Assembly: GCA_022605405.1 (NCBI GenBank)
Contig: JABYQQ010000004.1
Coordinates: 310,001 to 374,000, forward strand
Length of the DNA: 64,000 bases
Source of the DNA: Earliella scabrosa
Lineage: Eukaryota; Basidiomycota; Agaricomycetes; Polyporales; Polyporaceae
Direction: 5' to 3'
In this document: positions 32,843 through 44,820 of the stretch, piece after piece
How positions within the stretch are numbered: position 1 is the stretch's first letter
Layout of the letters: every line of letters begins with the position of its first letter
The notes under the pieces: generated by a model
Told to the model about the DNA's origin: nothing
What the model saw: only the letters and a program-made list of their open reading frames with translations
Database searches by the model: none
Translations under genes and position numbers: made by a program

Positions 32843-35555
32843 CGGCTGCATCCCGCTCGAGGGGCGCTCATGCGGCATCTCACTACGGACGACGAGCACG
32901 GGGCCGCGCTGCGCCCGCAACTCGTACCTGGTCGGCGGTGGCGGCGGGGGCACTCCAAAGATCAGGGCACTCCCTGTGACTGGGGGATGCCGGTATGTGT
33001 GCGTGTGTGGTGTGTCGGTCGCGTTATGTCCGGGCCTAAGCCGCCTTCGGCCGTGGTGTCTGTTTCCGTGTCTATGTACACGTCCCGCGCCTTCTCGCAG
33101 CACCCAATCGTCACCGCGATCGCGCACCCTTAGCATGGAGATGGCGCGATAGTGAAGTGGTAGGCAGGACAGGGCATCCTTGACCGTGCCTTGCGGTTGA
33201 ACCCGGTGGTTCTAGGATCGGAGTGGCGAGAGGGGAAGGAGTGGACGGAGAAGGCACGGAAGGCGCGGGGTAGGGTCTCGTCCCAGCCTCCGTCCCCGTC
33301 TCTGTCTCTGTTTCCGAGGCGTCGTACGCACGCGGAGTCCGAGGTGGGCGTCTTGCCATCACCAGTAATGCGCGTTGGCCTGGGCTGATCTTATCGCAGG
33401 CGGGCTGAATGGGGAACAAACAGCACGCTATCATGAGTCGTGATGTGGGACGGCTCTGGCACATCCATTCATTCGCGTGTGCAAGGCACGTCTCAGCGTC
33501 TACGAAACAATGGTATACAGGGATTGAGCAAGAAGCCAGTTTCGCGAAGCGTGTGGCATGTCGAACTTCTCCTTTGCGCGGCAGTCTCCTGCTTACAGCT
33601 CAGGCGTTCTGTCGCGCGATCGGCAATAAGACAGACTCCGGACATGCCTGCCCTAGCAAAACTCAAACACAAAGCGGACGCGCGCATGAAGCGCGGCAGC
33701 GGACAGCGCGCTCGCCCGCCGCTGCGACCTTGCCCACATCTCGCCTGTCGGCAAGCCTGAAGTTTCCTTTCCCTCGGGGCGGTTCGGGACGGGTTCGAAA
33801 TTCGACTTCGACATGTTCAATGAATGGAGGGGCCCCCGGTGTCGTAAAATTATGACACGCATTCAGGATACCGGCGCCCGGCGCGCTTTCGGTGTCTGAG
33901 TTAACCTTGCGTAGTCTGGGTGCAGAAGAGAAGCAAGGAGGGGAACGGGGACGGAGGTGATAGACGGATAGACGCGAGCTGGCATGGGGTCATGGTCGGT
34001 GCGCTCCGAGGCGGCCCGCCCGACGATCCTCCTGTAGATGTTTTGTGAGTGTCGTACTACTGTGCAGGCACTGCCGTCTGACAGACTCGCCTCGCAGCAG
34101 TGTCGTATCCCGCGGTTCATAACTCAATCATGTACTTGCACCAGCATCGCGAAGAGAGCTCGGACCAAGCCGAGCGAGCAGTGTTTGCCATGTCCGCAGC
34201 TCTCCGAAGCACGTTCTGCGGTCGTGGGTGCAGCCGGCAATGGAAGGTGACGTACGGCTGACCTCATCCGTCCATCGATGCCATCGCGGCGGTGGCAGGC
34301 TGCCGTGAGCGTGGGGTAGTACCCTGGCCTGCCTCGTGTGTACTCACCCTCCGCCCAAGGTACGTAAGCACTCCAGGCGGGCCCTCCGTCTCCCCAGCCA
34401 GCCCTTCCCCGCACCTGCCCCCCGCTGACGTCTCTTTGTGCCAGATATGGGCCTGTCAGCCTGCGAGGCCCGATCGCCAGCCGCGTTTACGTACCGTCCA
34501 GCCCACGGCGGACAGGCCAGGGCTCGCGCTCTCGTTGGCTGCCAGTCCGTGAAGCGTACTCGGAGCCGTGCCGCGTGTCCTCCGCTGCAGATCGTAGTGG
34601 CGCACCTGTCGCTCCCCGCCTGTTCGGCTCGGGGCACGTTGAGTGTACGAGCACGGATATCGGCTGCGGGGTCGAAGCGTCATGGTCAACATTGATAGAC
34701 TTCTACAGCTCGCGATCGGACACCTCCGCCCCTGTCAGCACATTCAATTGTAGATCGGTCCCGATCTGGCCCCCTCTCCGCTCTCACTCGCCAGTCCGCC
34801 TCCCACATGAATATTGCTTTCCCGTCTGCTTTGAGGCCGCCGTGCTCAATATCGAACCCCGTCGCCCATTGCGGTCAGTTCGCGTCCGTTGCGGCTCTCT
34901 CCGCATTCCCGCGTTCGTCGTGTTCGTCCTCGCGTGGGGTCCGATATCGCATGCTCTCATGTCCGCTCTCCAGACTACTGTCCTTCTCCTTCTCTTCCTG
35001 TCCTCGGAGAAACCCGCATCACAATCAGTCCCAACCGCGCACCTCATTCCAGGTCACGATGGGCGACTGTGGGACTCCCCCTGCTCCGGCAGGTTATCGC
35101 GCTTGCACCATTCGTCCTTTGCGCATGCAGGGTCGCACTACCGTGGCGGACCACCTGGACACTCCTGCCTGGCACAGACCCATCTCCGGAAAAAGGTCGA
35201 GGTACGCGCGATTTGAGGGTGCCGGTCGAGGGACTTCCGAGGTGGGTTGAGCAAGCACGCTCCGTCTGTTCGCGCACTGACGCACATGTCTCGATCGCAG
35301 ACGTAACTCGAGCGCGCACCTTTGTGGTGATCTCGTGGCGGCGCAGCCATGCTCGGTTTAGGGGATTCGGCATACTGAACGCCTCGCCACCTGACGTATC
35401 AGGCGCCTGCCGCGCCTGACATGGGTGGGAATTCCACGCGACGATCGTCGCTCGAACATTGATCAACCCGCGCGCTACATGTGTACTGATCTCGCGTCCG
35501 CAATCCTGAGCCAACGAGCGCCACTAGCACCAGTACTGCTCCTAGTGCTGGTGCA

Positions 35556-35577
35556 ATCGACATCGACATCGACATCG
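35556..35577. repeat. Short tandem repeat (ATCGAC)n
   Basis: About three and a half copies of a six-base unit, just after an imperfect inverted repeat containing CTAGCACCAG and CTAGTGCTGGTGC. Confidence 0.7.
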
Positions 35578-36136
35578 TGATACTCAACGCACGCCTGGCT
35601 TTTCCGAATCGTCCCGACGGACGGATTAGTACTCGCCCACGCGCATGTGTTTTCCAGCTGCGTCAGAAGAGCGTCCACTGTATAGTAAGTACTAATAGAG
35701 TTGCCACGGAGAGTCCCTCTTTGATCTCGAACCTGGCTTCTTCCATCGACGAGGGTGCCCCTCGGCCAGCCTCGTGGGGTGCATGGTGTGCGCTGATCTC
35801 CAGATACGGGCATTGCACCTCTTAATCGCGTCGGAACCACCTTCCTCGGCCCTTACCTACTTCAAGTGCTCAGCTCCGACTCCGACTGCCGCCCGTCTAT
35901 CAAGCTCACCCGAGGCCGAGCGCAAGGTCGATCGAGTTGGACGCGGCTAAAGCTACAAGCAGCCGACGAAGTAATACCGTACGCTCAGAGTTGAGTAACT
36001 TCTGACTAGCCTCTTACTATACCTACTGAGTTGTAACTCACCCACCATCACGCTGTTCGGCATCAGACCCCAAATCCAATCATGCATCGATACTCGAGTC
36101 GGACTGTCGGAGTATGATTTGTGACTTCCAATAAGT

Positions 36137-36166
36137 AGTCCGAGTAGGTCCGAGTCTGTCCGAGTT
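36137..36166. repeat. Short tandem repeat (GTCCGAGT)n
   Basis: Three degenerate copies of an 8-10 base unit. Confidence 0.65.
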
Positions 36167-39044
36167 CGAGCTTCCAAGTCGGCCGTCGATCGCTCGGTGA
36201 TGCGCCCAATGCGCCTCCGATCGCTCTAGTAGCTATAGGCTCTAGTAGTCACGACATACATCATACATACTTGTTGAGTCGGCGACCGCGCGACTCAACA
36301 GCGGACGACCGTCGAGCTTCTTCACTGCGGGCCGTCGGCCGAGCACACTGCTCACAAAGTCTGACTCTGACATGGGGGTGGGGCGAGCGGCGGCTAGCCC
36401 GTTTCGAGCCGTCGACGCCGGCGCAGATGTCTCCATGCTGTCGGGTCGCGCCTCTCTCCCGGTTCTAACCAGGCTTCGGGGTGGACAGATGCGCCAGTGT
36501 CGACGTCAAATAACGACCATCCACGCGAGCGCGTCCAGGCGCCAGGCTGGTGGAAAGTTCAACATACACTTACAGCGGTCGAATGTACATACATATGTAG
36601 GTGGGATCCGGCGCAGCGTCAACATTGGACATGTGCACTCTTCGCGGAAAGCGGGGAGCCGGCGGTATCGCGACAGCCACCGTGATGGGCCACCGTGATC
36701 ATGACCGGCGTGCCCAAGCTGATGGACAATCAAATTCAAGCACGATGCCGCCGACTCTGACTCCGAGGGTCGACCTGGGGTCGAGCGACTTATTAGCGCA
36801 TCCTAAGCCTGGTTTGAATGTACATACATAGTAAGTGCTCAAAGTTAGGACGCTCAGGTCACAATGATGATATCACGACGGGTCTGGCAGTGGGAGGCAA
36901 CATTGACTGTATGTAAGAGAGCCGACCCGCCCACGCGATTGAATCCGGGTGAGCGGGGTGAGCGACAGCCGGCGGAACATGCGAACGACGAACGTCGATG
37001 CCGGCGGCTTCCACACTCTTCCACACTAGAGGCCCTCGAGTCTCTCAGGACGTCCCCGCGTCCACACGCGCACACAGGGAGCACAAGAGAGCACATCGCA
37101 TATGATGCGCACCATCAATGCGGACGGACGGGACCTGACTATTGAAGCCAGAAGTCTGCCCGTCCATATGGCAGTCATAGCGCCCGATGCTCGTCCCGAC
37201 CTTGGAATTCCAGCCCGGAATTCGCGCAACGTCGAGCGTCAGGTTCTCGCAAGAACCCCAGGGCATCATGCATCAGGTCCCAGATGGCAGATGGCGAGAA
37301 GCGCGAACCTGCGAAGCCTGGCTTCCCTTGGAGTGCGAAACGCTGTTTAGTATATACTGTATCATGCACGCGGCTAGCTTGAACGGTGTGCGCGCGCGGG
37401 GCTAGAAGCGCGCCTGCGTACGTATGCATTGCCGGATTCGTGCTCTGCGCTGTCACGGTCGCGGTGGAGCGGTGCTGCATACCGTAAAGGCGTAAGGCCT
37501 AGGGCGAGTATGTATGGCGAGCGTGAACACGCACGGTGCCAATGTGCCATGGGATCTCGGGGCTGTCGGGCGAGGATGTCCGGATCCGAGGGATCAAGAT
37601 TCAATGCCACCGTTTGGTGTTGACAATGACAACGACAACGTTACCTGTGGGACTCTGGGACATGCATCTCCATCTGGAAAGCCTCGGCCTTGGGGGGAGT
37701 TCGACAAGTATGCCCTGTGAACCAGGTCATGACATCCGCATACGCGTACGTATATACTTATGTAGCATTGGGTCTTGGATCTGTCCGCACGACACGTCTA
37801 CTACCCTCCACTACCCCGCTGCGCGTATGTCAGGGGTTGCTTCTGTTCAAATTCCCACCCCGCCCGATGATGCCATTCGTGAGAAGTGCGAAGACATTGA
37901 CCCCACCCATGTTCAAGTACAACAGACCAGCGATGATACGCGCATTACGAAAGCACTCTGCGCGGCCGGACCTCTCGGAGGAGCTTATGGCAACATTGAT
38001 GAGCAGCGAGCAGGCTGCGCAGTGCGCAAGCAGACCAATATCCCATAAATGTGAACGCACCTCGCCCCGGACTGCTTGTGATCCCTACTTACTTGTGATC
38101 GTGAGCATATCAATATCAACGCCACGCGGGAACACACGCAGTCAAATTCGAGGCCGTAACAGGAGACGGTTGCAGGCCGGGCGCGACATGAGGCCGACTG
38201 TTCGCAGGCCGGGATGCCTCGCCTGGGAGGACCGTGCATGTGGCTCGCTCGCAGCCGGCGGCACCCCTAAAGTTCAGCGACGCGTGAGGCACATACATGT
38301 ACCTCACATGTACGCAACAGCTCAGATGCTCGCCGGCATGGATGCAACTTGACAAGAAGACAGGATGGCGGGTGAGGACGGTCCGGCTGAGCTCAGCAGT
38401 TGCGCGACCCCCACCACCACTGCTATACGACGCGTCCTATGCCCGAGTGTGCGCTCAGCCAGGCTGGAGCCCCGTCCGCGCTATCCGTCACGCGTCAGAA
38501 TCTATCTGTGTGCATAGGCGGATGAGGACCACTAGTCGGTGCGGGGGCTGAAAACAACTCATGCCATAGAGCAAGGAGCCCGACTTCGAGGCGGCGCACC
38601 GAGCTAGAATGAGGACTCTTGCAACTTGGCAATACTCGAGATATATGCAGTCACTGCAGCTGCACCCTACCTTCTACTTACTCGACGTCCGCGTCAAGCG
38701 TGCCTGGAGACCCGGGGAAGAAGCAAGAACGTCATGCATTCATGGCGCCGTGCACCGCTAGCCAATCAACAAACGCGCACAATACTAGCGCTCGTAGGCC
38801 GGGCGCTCCGAACCGGGTTGAACGCGGAGGGAGGGATGGACGAAGTTCGAACCCGCCCGGGGCGCGGTGCACGTCCGAGAAGCTCAAGCTCGGGTGCGCA
38901 GGGCTCTGTCGAAGCAGTCGAGAAGGCTCGAGGCTCGCAAGCTCGAGATCTCGTGCTAGATATATGCGGCAGCTACGCATATCCTGCATACGGTGCCTCC
39001 CGGGTGCATAGCATTCAAGTGGACGGGGTACTACTAGTTGTGCT

Positions 39045-39067
39045 CGTACTTGTACTTGTACTTGTAA
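39045..39067. repeat. Short tandem repeat (TACTTG)n
   Basis: Between three and four copies of a six-base unit. Confidence 0.7.
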
Positions 39068-39992
39068 GTGCCAGTGGCACCTCGACCTGCACGTCCGCGC
39101 GGCATCGACCGGGCGTGAACGTCACGAGCGCTGCCCACCGCGAGTGTCCGGAGGAGCGTGGCGAGGAATGGCAAAGGTGGTTCCATATGCGAAGGTAGGA
39201 GACCCGCGCGCCGGGATGCGCTCAACGTTCAACGCTCAAATGCAGACGGATGATACAGGTGCTCCACCGCGCTTGCTCTGTCCAGGGCGATCATGAGCTG
39301 GCCACACCGTACTCGCTCTTTACCTATGTATAAGGCCGGCGACGCGGATCATCATGTCATGGCGTGATAGCATAGGATCATGAGAAGATGACATGCACAC
39401 CTTCGAACCCGCGTCGAACTTCGAAGGCCCACGCCGCACGACTATGTAGGCGTCTGTGAACGCCCCCCGGACGCATCGGCTCCCATAGTCAGACTGGTGA
39501 CCCATCTCGGAGTCGCGCGCGATCTCAGATGCACTGATGCAGGCAGTCGCCGACGGCGTGCGGCGAACAGCGCAAGTACGTATGCGTTTGAGCCTTGACC
39601 AGAAGGCGTGAAGCTACGCTTGAAGCTTGACCGCTGACGTGCACGGGAGAGCCTGAACGTTTGAACGTTGGACGCGATGCGCGAGACCGGGGGTTCCGAG
39701 GGCCGGATCCGGGGCGGCGTCACTGTTAGCATTACGGTTAACGTTAGCGCAGTGCTTGCAGTCCGTTTGAGCCTGGCCAGTCGTGCATTTGCCAATGTCG
39801 TGCATCACGATCAGGCGTCGAACGTTAACGTTGACAGCCCGTACGTATGCGACCGGACGGGGAACAACGTCGTGCGCGCGCTGGACGCACGGAGGGACGT
39901 ATGTACACGGACGTCGGACAGCGAAGCACCGGCGACGAGGAGGAGCGCAGCTGGGTTGAAAGCCCGGAGCGAGCGCAGCTGCAGAACTTTGG

Positions 39993-40028
39993 GGACAGGC
40001 GGGCAGACAGGCAGACAGGTAGACAGGC
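39993..40028. repeat. Short tandem repeat (GCAGACAG)n
   Basis: Four degenerate copies of an eight-base unit containing GACAGG. Confidence 0.7.
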
Positions 40029-41379
40029 CGTGTGTGCGCCGGGAGCTGGGGGCGGCGATATTCTGGGAAAGCGACGGAGGGGATTACGGCGCCTGCGCAG
40101 TTGGTCCTTGTGCTTCCGCGGGCTGGAGGGGTGGCTAGGTCTGAGGCCTGAGGTCACGGACCCACGCACGGTGAATGGGCGGTTCGGATAAGTGGACGTC
40201 GTGATGTCTGGGTGTGCGCTCAGAGTCATGGCATTCGCAAGGTTCCGGCGTGCAATTGAGATGGTGAGCGGTACGTGCAGGTGGCTACGTGTATGGCGGG
40301 CGTTGCGTATCAGAGGCAAGAGTTGAAGCGGAAGATGGCCGGGAGTGGCCGGTGTTGAGTTGGGGCCTCCATCGGCCGCGGTTGGATGAGCGAGTACGGC
40401 ATTGGGCGATTTCGGAGTTGTGGGCGGCGGTGCTGGTGGACTGTGGACTGTTGTTGTGAAACTGGTGTTGGGCCGCGGTGTTGTGCGAAGGATGTGTCGC
40501 CTCCTCCTCGGATGGCAAGAGGTACTCGAGAGATGCGGCGAGATTCCATCTTTGGCGATCACAACGCATCGAGAGTCGACCGCGACGGGGTCCGATTGCA
40601 TGCTACAGCCGCAGCGTCGGGCGAAGCTGGAATGGGATCGGGATGCTGGTACAAGGTAGCACGGGCGGCTGAGGCGGCACGGAGAGAGGATCACAGAGAT
40701 CACGCGGAATATAGAGTCTCGCGGCTGAGATCTATCAGAGCTGATTTGAGGTGGACTTGGCGGGCGTGTGGCCAGGGCGTGCGTGCGGACGGACGAGGAG
40801 GATGAGAGCCCCCGGATTGGAGGGGGCGTGCTCGCAATCAGCTGATGGGCGGTGTGTGATTCGGATGGAGAGAGCAGCCGAGGCGAGGACCTCGAGATGT
40901 CATGGCGTATAGGCTATTAGGCAGGATAGGCTATTAGTGTAAGTGGACTGGCTGGAGAACTGCTGGAGAGAAGACGGGGGCGGGGACATGGCAGGAAGAC
41001 GAGTCGGGCGACGGAGGAAGGCGGGCGCTGGGAGCGAGATTGGAGCCGGGGAGGAACGAATACGAGAAGAGGTGTATTTGGGCGTGTGAGAAACGCAAGT
41101 CCGACGAGGGATCCGGCCACGGCGGGATGACAGAGAAGAGCCGTGCTAGAACCGAACTCGTCGGCCTCTGCCTGCTATCGGACACCCCCAGAGCCTCTGC
41201 AGAAGGCCCCAGAGCTGGGTCTGCACGGGGCCCGGCAGCGTATGTCGCGCTATGTTTTGGGCTGGCTGGGAGGGCCGGAGATATGCGAGCGGACTGGGAG
41301 CGGGGCGTGAATGGAGGAGATGGGAGGGGATTGGATTGGACGGCGAGGACCCCCGAATCTAGATTTATTTCCACCACAC

Positions 41380-41691
41380 CTCCGGACGCGCTCGCGCTCG
41401 CATCCGCATCTCTGGCTCGCCTCGCCTCTTCTCTCGCCCTCCCAGATCTCCCTCTCTCCTCTTCCGTCCCGCTCTTCTTCAGCAGCCTCGCCTCTGCTCG
41501 CCCTCCCCCGTCCTCGCCTCCCTCCACGCCGCCCTCCTCGCCCTCCGCGACGTGCATGTCCGCCACCCCCGCCACTGCGCCCCCGTGACCCACCCGTCGC
41601 GCCCCTCCTCCACCTCGCCCTCCGCTGCACGCCTGCTGCCTGCCTGCCTCGCGTCTGCATGCTGATCGCCTGATTGCTGCACACCATTCTC
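41380..41691 (+). promoter_or_regulatory. Pyrimidine-rich leader of the HSF gene
   Basis: The plus strand turns strongly C/T-rich directly before the ATG, as is common at fungal transcription starts and 5' UTRs. A frame open on the minus strand here is a by-product of this composition. Confidence 0.5.
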
Positions 41692-44600
41692 ATGGACAGC
41701 TCCTCCTCCCACTACTCGCACACCATGTCCTCCGCAGACGGACCCTACTCCCAGCAGTCCCAGTCCCAGCAATGGTCACAGCAGTCCCCCTCCCACCTCC
41801 TCCCGCCACCACAGAACCAGTCCTCCTTCCCCTCGCCCTCGTCTCCCGCCTCCTCCCTCAGCGAGCAGACCTACCCCTCCTACTTCCCCTCCTCCTCCCA
41901 GCAGTCCTCCCAGTCCGCCATGACCGAACCGCTCTCCGATAGACCAGGCGACAAGACCGCCCTCTCCCTCAATCTCTCCTCCCTCTCCGTCACCTCCCCC
42001 ACCAATCTCTCCCCGATCAATCCCTCCCCGCATCCCTCCACCCATGCCAGCTCGCATGTCTCGCCCATCACCCCCATTAGCCCCTCGGGCAACAACCTCG
42101 TCGCGCACCATCACCCACATCATCCCCACCATCCCCACATCCAGCAGCCCTTCCAGTTCGCCGCCCCAGATCAGGGCATTCGCTACGACGAGCACTACGA
42201 CTCCTACGGCAAGCGACTCACCAGCTCGCGATCCTCGTCTTCCTCCGAAAAGTCCGTTCCCCGCAAGCGCAGCTACACCACCCTCGCGCCCCTCACCACT
42301 TCCGTCGAGGAGACTCCCTACGACTTGAACGAGAACCCGAACAGCGCCATGTACGACGACGTCGACAGCATGTCCTATGGCCCCATGGACACGGAGGGAA
42401 GCCCCATCGAGGGCAGCAACTCGGGAGGTGAGCAGGACGAGCAGATGAAGCCGATGGAGGGTCAGGTGCCCACCCCAAACACCACGCTGCACTCTGGCGC
42501 GCCGCCCTCCTTGGGCGTGCTCAACAAGCCGCTCGGCACCAACAACTTCGTCACAAAGCTCTATCAGTGAGTACCACCTTTCTCCCCGTTCTCTTGCTGC
42601 GCCCTGCCTTCTTCTCTCTTTTCCACGACCATCTCCGGGATCGCGATCCGCGCTCGCCGCACTGTTGCGGCTCTGCTGGGCGCGGTGCGCGCGCCACGAG
42701 GCCAGCGTGAACGCCACGTTTTGCCTCGCGCTGCAGCGCGCGCGAACGGCGGCATGATCTGCACGGCTAGCGCCCACTACCCTGCAGGGGTCCTGTCGCG
42801 TTCCAGGTATGCTGGAATGGAAGACGGCCAGGGTGCGCTCTACGCGCGATCTTTTTCGCTGTCGGAGCAGCCACAGACGGATCCGAAGATGATCGGGGCT
42901 TGTGCGCGACTGCAAGGTTAACTATGGTCGCGCTTCCCGGTGCCACCGCGTAGATCCACTCCGCTGGGACTTCGACTCGGACCACTTCATGACCTCTTTC
43001 CTTTCCCGTATTCGATGCGTTTCAGGTGTTCTCTAGATCATGCTGTTGTCATCGTTTTACTATTCTTCAACGGGTTCTCTTCCTTTCTTCATCTCGGAAG
43101 TGCTTGGCGAGAGCTTCGCGCCGGGGATAGCATTCCGGTTCTTTAGACTCGCGTCGATCTCATTGCTGGCGGTAGAGTACTCGAGTGGTGGAACTTCTGT
43201 CCGTTCCAGATCTCTGTCGGACCTGTGTTCCGCGCCGTTGGAACCTATACCGCCACGTTCGGCATAGTTCCTAGTTATACATATCTTCGGAGCTTTCGGT
43301 CCATCCGCGCACTTGCTGACTTGCGTATGACGTATGTGCACACAGGATGATCAACGACCCAAAATCCTCCCAGTTCATTAACTGGACTGAGCTCGGGACC
43401 AGGTAGTTACCCAACTCTCTCACCGTCTCCACGTGTTCCCACATCTCCCCGCTAGCTTTGTCGTTTCCAATGTCGGCGAGTTCAGCCGCACCATCCTGGG
43501 CTCGCACTTCAAACATAACAACGTGAGCCGTCACACGCGCCTCCGCTGGCTTCTTCCGCTGACCATCTGTGCAGTTCTCCAGTTTCGTTAGACAGCTGAA
43601 CATGTACGGCTTCCACAAGATCAACCGCGTAAGCCAGCGTCTTCCTCCCTGCTTCAAGTGGATGTACCTTGGACTCATGGGGCGTAACAGACCCCGCGCG
43701 CCCAACGCACGTCAGCGGACGTGCAGACATGGGAGTTTTCCCACCACAAGTTCCTTCGTGGTCGCCCTGACCTCCTCGAGGAGATCAAACGGAAGGCGCT
43801 TGAGCCCGATCCGTCCCTAAAGCACCGCGTCGAGCTTCCTGGCGAGGTCGCTGCCCAGCTCGCGCAGATGCGCGACGACAACCGGCGTCTCATGGTCGCG
43901 TTCCAGCAGGAACGCCAGAAGGTCGACCGGCTTGCCCACGTCACCAAGGCCATGTACGATATCATGCTCAAGACCTACGGCAGTACGTCCTCTCCTCTAC
44001 TTGCCGCTCGGACTCTGACGCTCATCTGCTCCCCGTCACTCAAGTGCCGGTGCCGTTCCCGACTGACATCCTAGATTCAGGCGAGAGCCCAAACATCTAC
44101 GTGACCTCGCCCCAGAGCTCCGCCCCACAGACGTCGCACTTCCCCTCGCTCTCCTCGATCCAGACGAGCAGCCTGCACTCGCTGCACTCGATCAGCCCGA
44201 GCTCGAGCCCGACCGCGCCCGACTTCCCGTCGCACACGCACACGCCGCACACGCTCTCCCGCCAGCACTCGTACCAGCACATCCCGTACGACGGCGGCCT
44301 GCACCACGCGCACTCGCAGTCCCACCACGCGCCGCATCACGCGCACCACCACAGCCAGCAGCACCACCACACGCTGCGGTACGACTCTGCGGCGATCGCC
44401 ACGCCGCTCCCGCCCTCGCCGGGCCCCGGGCCGATGGACTACGACGAGCGCGTCGGAGCGAAGCGCCAGCGGACGACCCCGGGCTCGTCCGGGATGCCGG
44501 GGAGCGCGGATGGGGGCGCGGGGCCGGGGAGCGCAGGGGGCGCGGGGACCTTGAAGAAGGGCAGTCGGGCGCGGAGCGATAGCGCGCCGCTCGGGTACGG

Positions 44601-44820
44601 GCTGACGAGCTGGCCGCAGACGCGGCCGCGGAGCGGGAGCGGGCTTGCGCCGAGGGGCGTGGCGGGGCTCGGGGGTGTTGGGGGGATCGGGGGGATGGGC
44701 GGGAGTCAGCCGCTGAATGGGGGGAGGAGGGAGGAGGTTGCGAATATTGGCTCGTTCTCGCGCGGGGGGCAGCTGCCGATGCTGTCGATCCCGTCGATGA
44801 CGAAGCAGCCGTCGAGCTGA
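41692..44820 (+). CDS. HSF-type transcription factor
   Basis: Six exons: 41692-42566, 43346-43402, 43456-43522, 43575-43628, 43691-43982 and 44045-44820 (706 residues, phases consistent). The N-terminal 280 residues are Ser/Pro/Gln-rich. The heat-shock-factor DNA-binding domain follows: NNFVTKLYQMINDP, FINWTELGTSFVV, and the recognition helix region FSSFVRQLNMYGFHKINR, ending in WEFSHHKFLRGRPDLLEEIKRK. A helical, probably coiled-coil oligomerisation segment comes next (VAAQLAQMRDDNRRLMVAF). The C-terminus is disordered, with a His-rich tract and glycine-rich stretches. It binds DNA in the nucleus, probably as a trimer. Whether it is the general Hsf1 or an Sfl1/Mga1-like member cannot be told. 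Confidence 0.9.
42567..43345 (+). other. 779 bp intron within the HSF DNA-binding domain
   Basis: Donor GTGAGT at 42567 and acceptor CACAG before 43346 join LYQ to MINDP in phase 2, exactly as the conserved domain requires. Nearly all other introns in the window are 45-80 bp. Confidence 0.8.

Larger units (their letters stand above)
30141..41379. other. Gene-poor region of about 11 kb
   Basis: No gene can be supported on either strand. Frames of up to 292 codons exist (for example minus 39825-40703 and plus 34575-35216). None has family motifs, a consistent exon structure or a credible start. I see no transposase, reverse transcriptase, tRNA or rRNA. What stands out is a scatter of very short tandem duplications of 6-8 bp units (listed separately) and a 15 bp string, GAATGTACATACATA, repeated near 36582 and 36818. 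It may be decayed repeat DNA, or hold non-coding RNAs or an extended regulatory region of the HSF gene. Confidence 0.5.

Noticed and set aside
38840..38860. tRNA B-box-like GTTCGAACCC strings in the desert (also near 33790 and 39400)
   Set aside because: No matching A box or cloverleaf stems could be drawn at the right spacing.
39825..40703. 292-codon minus-strand open frame in the gene desert
   Set aside because: No family motif, Pro/Ser/Arg-rich composition typical of an antisense frame in GC-rich DNA, runs through a tandem repeat.
41250..41693. Minus-strand Gly/Arg-rich frames upstream of the HSF start
   Set aside because: Antisense reading of a C/T-rich leader.
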